The notes under the pieces: generated by a model | The model's database searches: none | What the model was told of the DNA's origin: nothing | The model's input: the letters and a program-made list of their open reading frames with translations, nothing else | Program-made: the position numbers and the translations under genes | From: an uncultured Chitinophagales bacterium | GTDB taxonomy: Bacteria > Bacteroidota > Bacteroidia > Chitinophagales > Chitinophagaceae | Assembly: GCA_946886475.1 (NCBI GenBank) | Contig: CAMPIQ010000171.1 | Span: 1-7,242 of the forward strand | Direction: 5' to 3' | DNA length: 7,242 bases | Shown: positions 1 to 5,769 of the stretch, piece by piece | Numbering within the stretch: position 1 is the stretch's first letter | How the letters are laid out: the number at the start of each line of letters is the position of its first letter

Positions 1-2
1 CA

Positions 3-2441
3 TTACAATGCATCCACATCCGGAACCACGATCACTTTTTTAAATCTCGTATGCTGGTGCAATGCTATGATGGCCTTACCCAGATCCTCCTTACATTTTG
101 AGATCAGCTGCCCATCACGTGGCAGCTTCAAAAGCATTTCCATCAGGAATAGATTCCTCACCCGGTTGATCACAGGCTCTGCAGGTCCTACCATGTATTT
201 TCCATATGGCAATTCAAGTGTCTTTGCAAAAGCCTGTGCCGCTTCAAATACCACATCTCTTTCCCTGTGCCTGAATTCAAGCATAATGACACGTGAAAAA
301 GGTGGATAAAAAAATTGTTTCCTCTTTTCTATTTCCTGCAGGTACATTCCATAATAATCATGATATCCAACCAGCTGAAGTATGGGATGTGAGGGATTGA
401 GCGTCTGGATCATCACCTTACCCATTCCATCTTTTCTTCCTGCCCTGCCGCTCACCTGCTCCATCAATTGAAAGGCTCTTTCATTAACACGGAAATCCGC
501 GAAATTCAGCAGGCCATCTGCATCCAGTATGCCAACCAGGTCAACATTATCAAAGTCGAGCCCCTTCACTACCATTTGTGTTCCTACCAGCACATCAATT
601 TTTCTTTGTTCAAATTGCTGAATGAGCACATCATGCGAATTTTTATTTTTCACCGTATCAAAATCCATCCTGCTGATCTTCACCTCCGGTAATTCACCGG
701 CAAGCATCTCCTCTATTTTTTCTGTTCCAAAATTCTTTTGTATCAGTTTATCACTTCCGCATGCCTGGCAGGTTGGTGTTGGCGGATAAATATTCCCGCA
801 GTAATGGCACTTTAATTTATTTGAAAACTTATGATAGGTTAGCGATACATCACAATTGCGGCATTGTGCTATCCAGCCGCAAACCATACATACCTGGTAA
901 GGCGCATAACCCCTGCGGTTCTGGAAAAGGATCACCTGTTTTTTCCTGTCCACCGTTTCCCTTATCGCTTCTATCAATTGAGGGGAAAGCATGATTTTTT
1001 CTCCGGGTCGCCGGGCTATCATCCTGTTATCCACCATTTCAATGGATGGTAACTTTACATCCCCAAATCTTTCCTTTAATTCCACCAAACCATATTTTTC
1101 ATTTTTTGCATTGAAATAAGTTTCCAGTGCGGGAGTGGCGCTTCCCAATAAAACTTTTGACTGGGTTAGTGAAGCCATATAAATAGCAGCATCTCTTCCA
1201 TTATACCTTGGAGCGGGATCGTGCTGCTTATAGGAAGTATCGTGTTCTTCATCACAAATGATCATCCCCAGGTTCATATATGGAAGGAAGAGAGACGACC
1301 GGGCACCAAGCACGATCATTAATTCACCGGTTTTTACCTTATTCCAGATCTCTACCCTTTCATTCTGGCTGAATTTGGAATGATAGATGCCAATATAACC
1401 ACCAAAATGTTTCTGAAGTCTTCTGATTATTTGTGAGGTCAGGGCAATCTCAGGTAACATATACAAAACCTGCTGCCCCTTGCGGATCAGCTGTTCAATC
1501 AGTTTTATATAGATATGTGTTTTGCCGCTCGATGTGATGCCATGAAGCAGTGCCACCTGTTTGGTTAACAACACCTCCTGCAATTTTTCATAAGCCGCCT
1601 GTTGTGAAACGGTCAGTTCAAAATCTACCTGTACATCCCTGGGTGCATAATGTATGCGGTCAATACTTCTTTTTTCAATCCTTAATATGCCCTTGTCCAC
1701 CAGCCCTTTTAACTGGGCATCGCTGGCTCCTGATTTTTTCAGCAATTCCGCTTTTGTAACTTCACCCTGTGTTTTTATCAAATGGAGGTAAGCAAGCAGG
1801 AGTTCCATTTGTTTCGGTGCACGTCCCCAGTTATTCAATAATCCGGAAAGCTTTTCCTCATTATCATATTCATGATCCAGTAGAATAAAACTTTCTTTTT
1901 TGGGATTGAATGTCTGCTTCAATGATTCCCATACAAAACAAACCTTCTTACCTATCAGTTTATTTACGACGGGATATACATGGGGAACATCCAGGATCTT
2001 TTGAACTTCCGTGATATTTAGTTCATGTTTGATGAGCAGGGCTTCAGCTATCAGGTATTCTTCATGGTCAAGATCGGAAAAATCATCTCCATATTCTTCA
2101 TTGAAAACAATAATGGTTTCACTGGATAATTTAAAATGCGCAGGCAGGGCTGCAGCCATTACTTCACCTTCCGTGCACATGTAATATTCAGCCATCCATT
2201 CCCACAACTGCAACTGGTACGGCTGAATCACCGGCTCTGTATCCAGTACATTTATGATCTCCTTCACCTCAAAAGCAGGCGTATCGTTATGAATCCGTTT
2301 TACAATTCCTGAATATTTTTTATTCTTTCCCAGGTTCACCTCCACCCTGCATCCTACTTTAAGCAGATCCAGCATCTTCTGAGGTATGTGCCAGGTGTAA
2401 TTTTTGGGTAGCGCAAGGGGTATGATGACTTCAGCAAACAT
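3..2441 (-). CDS. priA: Primosomal protein N' (replication restart helicase PriA)
   Basis: This is PriA, the superfamily 2 DNA helicase that recognises stalled or broken replication forks and reloads the replicative helicase. It is a cytoplasmic, DNA-bound protein. The 812-residue reading frame is complete. The N-terminal part (about 1-105) fits the 3'-DNA-binding domain, and about 105-270 is the linker and winged-helix region. The helicase core shows Walker A GITSSGKT (301-308), Walker B DEEH (397-400), motif III GSATP (433-437), TQMVVKGLDF (621-630) and QVSGRAGR (662-669). Between the helicase lobes lies the zinc module, with eight cysteines in four CxxC pairs (C518/C521, C527/C530, C545/C548, C558/C561), all intact. 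It is somewhat longer than the roughly 730-residue E. coli protein, the extra length lying mostly before the helicase core. The ATG at 2441 is chosen because MFAEVIIPLAL matches the usual PriA beginning. It lies 63 bp downstream of plsC on the same strand and is probably co-transcribed with it, perhaps with its own weak promoter. Confidence 0.97.
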   Translation of the reverse strand: MFAEVIIPLALPKNYTWHIPQKMLDLLKVGCRVEVNLGKNKKYSGIVKRIHNDTPAFEVKEIINVLDTEPVIQPYQLQLWEWMAEYYMCTEGEVMAAALPAHFKLSSETIIVFNEEYGDDFSDLDHEEYLIAEALLIKHELNITEVQKILDVPHVYPVVNKLIGKKVCFVWESLKQTFNPKKESFILLDHEYDNEEKLSGLLNNWGRAPKQMELLLAYLHLIKTQGEVTKAELLKKSGASDAQLKGLVDKGILRIEKRSIDRIHYAPRDVQVDFELTVSQQAAYEKLQEVLLTKQVALLHGITSSGKTHIYIKLIEQLIRKGQQVLYMLPEIALTSQIIRRLQKHFGGYIGIYHSKFSQNERVEIWNKVKTGELMIVLGARSSLFLPYMNLGMIICDEEHDTSYKQHDPAPRYNGRDAAIYMASLTQSKVLLGSATPALETYFNAKNEKYGLVELKERFGDVKLPSIEMVDNRMIARRPGEKIMLSPQLIEAIRETVDRKKQVILFQNRRGYAPYQVCMVCGWIAQCRNCDVSLTYHKFSNKLKCHYCGNIYPPTPTCQACGSDKLIQKNFGTEKIEEMLAGELPEVKISRMDFDTVKNKNSHDVLIQQFEQRKIDVLVGTQMVVKGLDFDNVDLVGILDADGLLNFADFRVNERAFQLMEQVSGRAGRKDGMGKVMIQTLNPSHPILQLVGYHDYYGMYLQEIEKRKQFFYPPFSRVIMLEFRHRERDVVFEAAQAFAKTLELPYGKYMVGPAEPVINRVRNLFLMEMLLKLPRDGQLISKCKEDLGKAIIALHQHTRFKKVIVVPDVDAL

Positions 2442-2447
2442 GAGTTG

Positions 2448-2455
2448 TAAAAATA
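2448..2455 (-). promoter_or_regulatory. Possible -7 element ahead of priA
   Basis: On the minus strand, TATTTTTA ends 6 bp before the priA ATG and resembles the Bacteroidota -7 consensus TAnnTTTG, with a mismatch at the last base. I see no TTTG-like -33 element at the expected distance upstream, where the sequence is GC-rich. priA may therefore depend mainly on read-through from plsC. The match is weak. Confidence 0.22.
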
Positions 2456-2470
2456 GGGAGGAATTAGGAA

Positions 2471-2504
2471 GAGCGCGTGCGAGAGTGGGAGCAGGCGCGG
2501 ATCC
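2471..2504. other. GC-rich plsC-priA intergenic patch
   Basis: This 34-bp stretch is about 73% G+C (25 of 34 bases by hand count), far above the surrounding sequence. It begins right after the plsC stop codon. It contains two CGCG tetramers (2474-2477 and 2496-2499) but no long perfect hairpin and no T-run, so it is not a clear intrinsic terminator. It could be a degenerate copy of a dispersed intergenic repeat, which one window cannot show. Confidence 0.3.
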
Positions 2505-3272
2505 TTAAACCTCACCTCCGATCCACTTCGCTTTTCTCCGAATCAGTTCTTCTTCCATCATTTTGTATACTCTTTCTTTTAACATACCAACATCATTTGC
2601 ATTCAAACCCTTCACGCCTACTTCTGGAAGAAAAATGGCTTTGCTGGGTCCCGGGTTGAGCGACATGATGCTATTGTAGTGCATACGGTCGTAAGAATTC
2701 AGCAACAATACAGGTTTGATGGGTGTACCCGTTTCAATGGCCATGCGGAAGGCACCGTCGTAAAATGATTTCAGGGGCTTTTGTGTTTTATTGAATGTGC
2801 CTTCGGGAAAAACAAGGACAGAGATCCCTTTTTTTAATAAAGCCTTTAATGTTATTACACTTTTGATCCTGTTCTCAGGACTGCTACGGTCAACAGATAC
2901 GATCGACATTTTATAAATGAATCCGAAAACCGGAACCTTTGTTGTTTCCACTTTTCCAAGCGGCCGCACAGCATGCCTGATGGTTTTTGGAAGAATGGCC
3001 GCATCAAGGTAGGAAATATGGTTAGCCACATAGATGTAGGACTGTCCTTTCCTTAACTTCTGCAGGTAAATATTTTTGTGATGTATGAATACCATCGCCA
3101 TCCATACATCTGCCCAAACCATGCAGGCATAATAAATAAGATTCCCGGCTCTTATTCTTCCGAAAGGCAATACCAGCAATCCCCAGATAAAAACAGGGAT
3201 CATCAGCAATACAAAACTGATCATGGCATACACCGCATAAATCAATTGAAAAGGCCTAATAAGGATATGCAT
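2505..3272 (-). CDS. plsC: 1-acyl-sn-glycerol-3-phosphate acyltransferase (PlsC/LPLAT family)
   Basis: The protein belongs to the PlsC/LPLAT acyltransferases, which transfer a fatty acyl group to lysophosphatidic acid to make phosphatidic acid at the cytoplasmic membrane. The 255 residues carry the catalytic H-x4-D motif in NHISYLD (H85, D90). A substrate-binding block ends in SVDRS with R129. FPEGT follows at 155-159, and the proline-containing block PIKPVLLLNS at about 184-193 is motif IV. The first 65 residues are strongly hydrophobic, with one clear membrane segment at about 10-36 and a possible second at about 45-63, which is usual for the family. The ATG at 3272 lies inside the 3' end of the preceding DUF4258 gene (17-bp overlap), which suggests translational coupling. 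The C-terminus is basic (RRKAKW). Related enzymes can acylate ornithine lipids or other lysolipids, so the exact acceptor is inferred from the family. Confidence 0.9.
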   Translation of the reverse strand: MHILIRPFQLIYAVYAMISFVLLMIPVFIWGLLVLPFGRIRAGNLIYYACMVWADVWMAMVFIHHKNIYLQKLRKGQSYIYVANHISYLDAAILPKTIRHAVRPLGKVETTKVPVFGFIYKMSIVSVDRSSPENRIKSVITLKALLKKGISVLVFPEGTFNKTQKPLKSFYDGAFRMAIETGTPIKPVLLLNSYDRMHYNSIMSLNPGPSKAIFLPEVGVKGLNANDVGMLKERVYKMMEEELIRRKAKWIGGEV

Positions 3273-3708
3273 GTAAATGCCCGTGGTTTAAATCAGCAAG
3301 AACCAGATCATTTTCTTCATCTGCAACATAACAATTGGAAGGACAGTCAAAATCTTTTTCAAGATTGTAACAGGTAACTACTTTGGTTTCTTCTGCACAC
3401 TGTGCAAAGATCACCCTGATTTGATCGCCATCACTTGTTCTTCCCTGCAAGGCATAGGTTGGACAGGGCCGGTCTCTCCGGTTACTCCGGTTAAGATTGA
3501 TGATACCTTTTGTCATGATCTCCTCTATTTCCTTTTTGCTGATCTGCCTGCAATCCATTCTGCATAAGGCATGCCTGGTATAAACCAGTTCACCGGGACT
3601 GCGGTCGAAGATCTCTTTTTTTTCAGGTTCCTGCCACCTGCTAACCAGGAATAGTCCCAGTATAACCAGCACTACGATCAGTGTGTATGTAGCTTTTTTT
3701 GACCTCAT
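3256..3708 (-). CDS. Membrane-anchored cysteine-rich DUF4258 protein
   Basis: This 150-residue protein has no assigned biochemical role. It begins with a short basic stretch (MRSKK) and one hydrophobic segment at about 7-23 (TYTLIVVLVILGLFLV), which fits a signal anchor with the rest outside the cytoplasm. Residues about 41-115 resemble DUF4258: YTRHALCRM at 43-51, an IEEIMTKG helix, a PTYALQG strand, then DQIRVIF and KVVTCYNLE strands. It has seven cysteines (C49, C53, C82, C104, C113, C122, C126), several placed where a Bacteroidota subgroup of DUF4258 proteins also has them, as far as I recall. Disulfides or metal binding are possible, but I infer this only from the spacing. After C126 comes a tail of 24 residues, partly acidic and ending HGHLHAYPY, and its last codons overlap the plsC start. 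It is the first gene of the apparent DUF4258-plsC-priA operon. No link to lipid synthesis or replication can be read from its sequence. Confidence 0.85.
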   Translation of the reverse strand: MRSKKATYTLIVVLVILGLFLVSRWQEPEKKEIFDRSPGELVYTRHALCRMDCRQISKKEIEEIMTKGIINLNRSNRRDRPCPTYALQGRTSDGDQIRVIFAQCAEETKVVTCYNLEKDFDCPSNCYVADEENDLVLADLNHGHLHAYPY

Positions 3709-3716
3709 CCAGCCTG

Positions 3717-3724
3717 CAATGATA
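3717..3724 (-). promoter_or_regulatory. Possible -7 element ahead of the DUF4258 gene
   Basis: On the minus strand, TATCATTG followed by C matches TAnnTTTG with one mismatch and ends 8 bp before the ATG at 3708. A transcript starting from it would be almost leaderless. I see no TTG-like -33 box about 19 bp upstream, so support is limited to the -7 match and its position ahead of the first gene of an operon. Confidence 0.27.
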
Positions 3725-3741
3725 GGCCAATATTAAATTTT

Positions 3742-3779
3742 TTGACCGGCTTTAAACTGTTTATTTCGGAACCGGTCAA
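3742..3779. repeat. 8-bp perfect inverted repeat TTGACCGG / CCGGTCAA
   Basis: TTGACCGG at 3742-3749 is matched by its exact reverse complement CCGGTCAA at 3772-3779, with a 22-nt AT-rich spacer. It lies 33-71 bp upstream of the DUF4258 start and well over 200 bp from mtaB. It could be a two-half-site operator for a dimeric regulator of the leftward operon, or a hairpin. No T-run follows on either strand, so it does not look like a terminator. Confidence 0.45.
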
Positions 3780-3978
3780 CTGAAATACCAGGGAAATCAG
3801 GTTGGTAATTTTGAGCCGGCGCCTGTGGACTGAATTGCTTTTTCAATCAGCTGTAGTGAATGAAGACAGAGGCGGAGAAATCATGTAATCCCAATCGTTC
3901 CTTCTTTGTTGCCATTCATTTCTGCAAGGGCTGCCATAAAATTTAAACAATCCTTTAAGGGAATTGGGAAGACAGGAA

Positions 3979-4008
3979 TTTCAAAGCAGGGGCTTTTATC
4001 TACCTTTG
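3979..4008 (+). promoter_or_regulatory. Bacteroidota-type promoter of mtaB (near-leaderless)
   Basis: TACCTTTG at 4001-4008 is a full match to the Bacteroidota -7 consensus TAnnTTTG. TTTC at 3979-3982, 18 bp upstream, is one base from the TTTG -33 element. The -7 box ends only 6 bp before the ATG at 4015. In this phylum transcription usually starts a few bases past the box, so the mRNA should have almost no leader. This also argues against the longer in-frame reading from TTG at 3964, which would place the promoter inside the gene. Confidence 0.55.
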
Positions 4009-4014
4009 CCAATC

Positions 4015-5292
4015 ATGCAAAAACAGCGGACAGTTGCCTTTCATACACTGGGTTGTAAACTTAATTTTTCAGAAACCTCCACCCTTTCACGTCAAATGGA
4101 AGCCGAGGGCTTTGGTAAAAGAGAGTTTGACGACCTGGCAGACGTGTATGTGATCAATACCTGTTCGGTTACCGATAATGCGGATAAGGAATGCAGGCAG
4201 ATCGTACGCCGGATACAGAGAAAAGCACCCGAAAGCCTGGTTGTGATCACAGGATGTTATGCCCAGTTAAAGCCAAAGGAGATTTCGGAAATTCCGGGTG
4301 TTGACCTGGTATTGGGCGCGGCAGAAAAGTTTAACCTGGCGGCTCACATTCGTGAACTGGCCAAGGGCGATTCGGCCCGCATCAGCAGCTGTGATATTGA
4401 AGATGTAAGCGGATTCAACGCATCTTATTCACTCAATGACCGCACACGCACCTTTTTAAAAGTGCAGGATGGATGCGATTATACCTGTTCTTTTTGTACC
4501 ATTCCCATGGCACGCGGTAAAAGCAGGAGCGACAGTATCAGCAATGTGATTTCAAATGTAAATGAATTAGCTGCCCGCGGCGTTAAGGAAATTGTACTGA
4601 CCGGGGTGAATCTCGGCGATTTTGGAAAAGGCCCCGATGGTGCAAAAAAGAATGAAGAGGATTTTTTTGGGCTGGTACAAGAGCTGGATAAGGTCAGTGG
4701 TATTGAACGATACCGTATTTCCTCTATCGAACCCAACCTGCTTTCAGACGGGATTATTGAACTGGTAGCAAAAAGTAAAAAGTTCATGCCCCATTTTCAT
4801 ATTCCTTTGCAAAGTGGAAGCAATGAAATACTTGGAGCCATGCGCAGGCGTTATAAAAGGGAATTGTATGCAGAGAAAGTTGAAAGGATCAAAACCCTGA
4901 TGCCGCATTGTGCCATTGGTGTGGACGTGATAGCAGGGTTTCCGGGAGAAACAGAAAAACAATTCAAAGAGACCTTCGATTTTATTCATGACCTGGACGT
5001 ATCCTACCTGCATGTATTTACGTATTCAGAAAGAGACCATACTAAAGCACTTGAAATAAAACCGGTGGTACCGGTACAGGAAAGACATGAAAGGAATAAG
5101 GTATTGCGCAATCTCAGTTATATGAAGATGCAATATTTTACCAGCGGGCATAAGGGGCAAAGCCGCAAAGTATTATTTGAAGATCACATAAAGAACGGGA
5201 TGATGGAAGGATATACCGATAATTATATCCGCATTTCCACGCCCTATCGTAAGGAATGGGCCAATCAGGTGGTAGATTGGACGATCAGTTAA
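4015..5292 (+). CDS. mtaB: tRNA (t6A37-C2)-methylthiotransferase MtaB, radical SAM
   Basis: MtaB adds a methylthio group to t6A at position 37 of ANN-decoding tRNAs, giving ms2t6A and stabilising codon reading. The 425-residue protein has the family's three parts. The N-terminal UPF0004 domain carries its three iron-sulfur cysteines in HTLGC (C14), INTC (C50) and ITGC (C81). The radical SAM domain has the CxxxCxxC signature in GCDYTCSFC (C154, C158, C161), followed by GVNLGDFG (197-204) and HIPLQSGS (262-269). A short TRAM-like RNA-binding tail covers about 380-425. HTLGCKLN and the length favour MtaB over MiaB or RimO. The frame stays open 17 codons further upstream to a TTG at 3964, but the ATG at 4015 is preferred because the protein then begins QKQRTVAFHTLGC, like its relatives, and because a promoter box lies just ahead. 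A 96-aa gene follows 16 bp downstream and is probably co-transcribed. Confidence 0.94.
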   Translation: MQKQRTVAFHTLGCKLNFSETSTLSRQMEAEGFGKREFDDLADVYVINTCSVTDNADKECRQIVRRIQRKAPESLVVITGCYAQLKPKEISEIPGVDLVLGAAEKFNLAAHIRELAKGDSARISSCDIEDVSGFNASYSLNDRTRTFLKVQDGCDYTCSFCTIPMARGKSRSDSISNVISNVNELAARGVKEIVLTGVNLGDFGKGPDGAKKNEEDFFGLVQELDKVSGIERYRISSIEPNLLSDGIIELVAKSKKFMPHFHIPLQSGSNEILGAMRRRYKRELYAEKVERIKTLMPHCAIGVDVIAGFPGETEKQFKETFDFIHDLDVSYLHVFTYSERDHTKALEIKPVVPVQERHERNKVLRNLSYMKMQYFTSGHKGQSRKVLFEDHIKNGMMEGYTDNYIRISTPYRKEWANQVVDWTIS

Positions 5293-5308
5293 TTTTTCAA
5301 TTCAATAG

Positions 5309-5599
5309 ATGAATAAATACGTGGTAACAGCGGAGTTTGAATGGAAGGACGATGCCATACAGGTGATCCCAGAGCACAGGGAATATATCAATACCCTGAT
5401 AGACGATCAGGTAATTGAGCATTATGCCGTGAGCATGGAGGTGCAAACCGTATGGATCATCATCAATGCAAAGAACAAAACGGAGGTTAAAAGGATCCTT
5501 TCAAAAACGCCATTTAAAAAATACTGGAAACTGGTGGTACATGAACTGATCATCTGGGATGGACAGAATTACAGGTTGCCGGTGGTGCAGTTGAATTAA
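5309..5599 (+). CDS. Hypothetical protein, predicted ferredoxin-like (YciI/muconolactone isomerase-like) fold
   Basis: I do not recognise a named function for this 96-residue protein. Its apparent secondary structure is a strand (KYVVTAEF, 3-10), helix (HREYINTLIDDQ, 23-34), two strands (IEHYAVSME, 36-44; TVWIIINA, 47-54), helix (KTEVKRILSKTPF, 57-69) and strand (WKLVVHELI, 73-81). That pattern suits a ferredoxin-like dimeric alpha-beta barrel such as YciI or muconolactone-isomerase relatives. The fold call is inference from the pattern, since no catalytic motif is certain. There is no signal peptide, membrane segment or cysteine, so it is probably cytoplasmic. It begins 16 bp after the mtaB stop with no visible ribosome binding site, and the two are probably one transcript. 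Any role in tRNA modification is only suggested by that position. Confidence 0.8.
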   Translation: MNKYVVTAEFEWKDDAIQVIPEHREYINTLIDDQVIEHYAVSMEVQTVWIIINAKNKTEVKRILSKTPFKKYWKLVVHELIIWDGQNYRLPVVQLN

Positions 5600-5605
5600 G
5601 GTTAC

Positions 5606-5633
5606 TGGCTTTTGGCCACTGGCGATTGGCTTG
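5606..5633. repeat. Heptanucleotide tandem repeat, TGGCNNN x 4
   Basis: TGGC occurs at 5606, 5613, 5620 and 5627, exactly 7 bp apart, with variable triplets between (TTT, CAC, GAT, TTG). It starts 7 bp after the stop codon of the 96-aa gene. The fixed period with variable spacer bases indicates a degenerate tandem repeat rather than a coding relic. Both flanking genes end intact. Confidence 0.6.
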
Positions 5634-5691
5634 CGAAGTACAAATCATGCTGATAACTGAGTTCAACAGGTTTTGACTTTCCAGACTATTA

Positions 5692-5717
5692 CCCGCATCA
5701 ATAACATGAATTGCGGG
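5692..5717. terminator. Possible bidirectional hairpin between convergent genes
   Basis: CCCGCA at 5692-5697 pairs perfectly with TGCGGG at 5712-5717, leaving a 14-nt AT-rich loop. It lies about 93 bp after the rightward gene's stop and about 52 bp beyond the leftward oxidoreductase's stop. That is a reasonable place to end both transcripts, but the loop is large and no T-run follows on either strand, so the terminator call is weak. Confidence 0.25.
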
Positions 5718-5725
5718 AATTGTCT

Positions 5726-5750
5726 AAAGTATCATATATCCATATACTTT
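5726..5750. repeat. 7-bp inverted repeat AAAGTAT / ATACTTT
   Basis: AAAGTAT (5726-5732) and ATACTTT (5744-5750) are exact reverse complements around an 11-nt spacer. The site begins 8 bp after the CCCGCA/TGCGGG hairpin and 19 bp past the stop codon of the leftward oxidoreductase. The stem is AT-rich and ends in TTT on either strand, so together with the neighbouring hairpin it may help terminate transcription. Chance is possible in such AT-rich sequence. Confidence 0.3.
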
Positions 5751-5769
5751 CAACTGGCTACATTCCTCC

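Larger units (their letters stand above)
3709..4014. other. Divergent intergenic region (DUF4258 gene / mtaB)
   Basis: This 306-bp region separates the leftward DUF4258-plsC-priA unit from the rightward mtaB unit and should hold promoters for both. I see the mtaB promoter next to its ATG, a weaker -7 match before the DUF4258 gene, and a perfect 8-bp inverted repeat in the left third. A GC-rich patch at about 3815-3824 contains GCCGGC overlapping GGCGCC. The only open frames starting with ATG are very short (28 codons on plus at 3860, 18 codons on minus), and I do not call them genes. I see no tRNA or recognisable riboswitch. Confidence 0.6.

Noticed and set aside
67..1759. Several plus-strand open frames of 60-80 codons inside priA
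   Set aside because: They are antisense shadows of an intact, well-conserved helicase gene with no independent support.
3078..3377. 99-codon plus-strand open frame spanning the plsC / DUF4258 junction
   Set aside because: It is antisense to two supported genes, its translation is rich in His, Gln and Asn with no domain, and no promoter is visible.
3860..3946. 28-codon plus-strand ORF containing CKGCH, which looks like a c-type haem motif
   Set aside because: Too short for a cytochrome, no signal peptide, no promoter box or ribosome binding site. The five-residue match is likely chance.
3964..4014. Upstream 17-codon extension of mtaB from a TTG codon
   Set aside because: It would run through the -7 promoter box, uses a rare start codon and adds residues not expected ahead of the UPF0004 domain.
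4479..5013. Minus-strand open frames of about 90-100 codons inside mtaB
   Set aside because: They lie opposite a clearly conserved coding sequence, have low-complexity Ser/Pro/Phe-rich translations and no recognisable domain.
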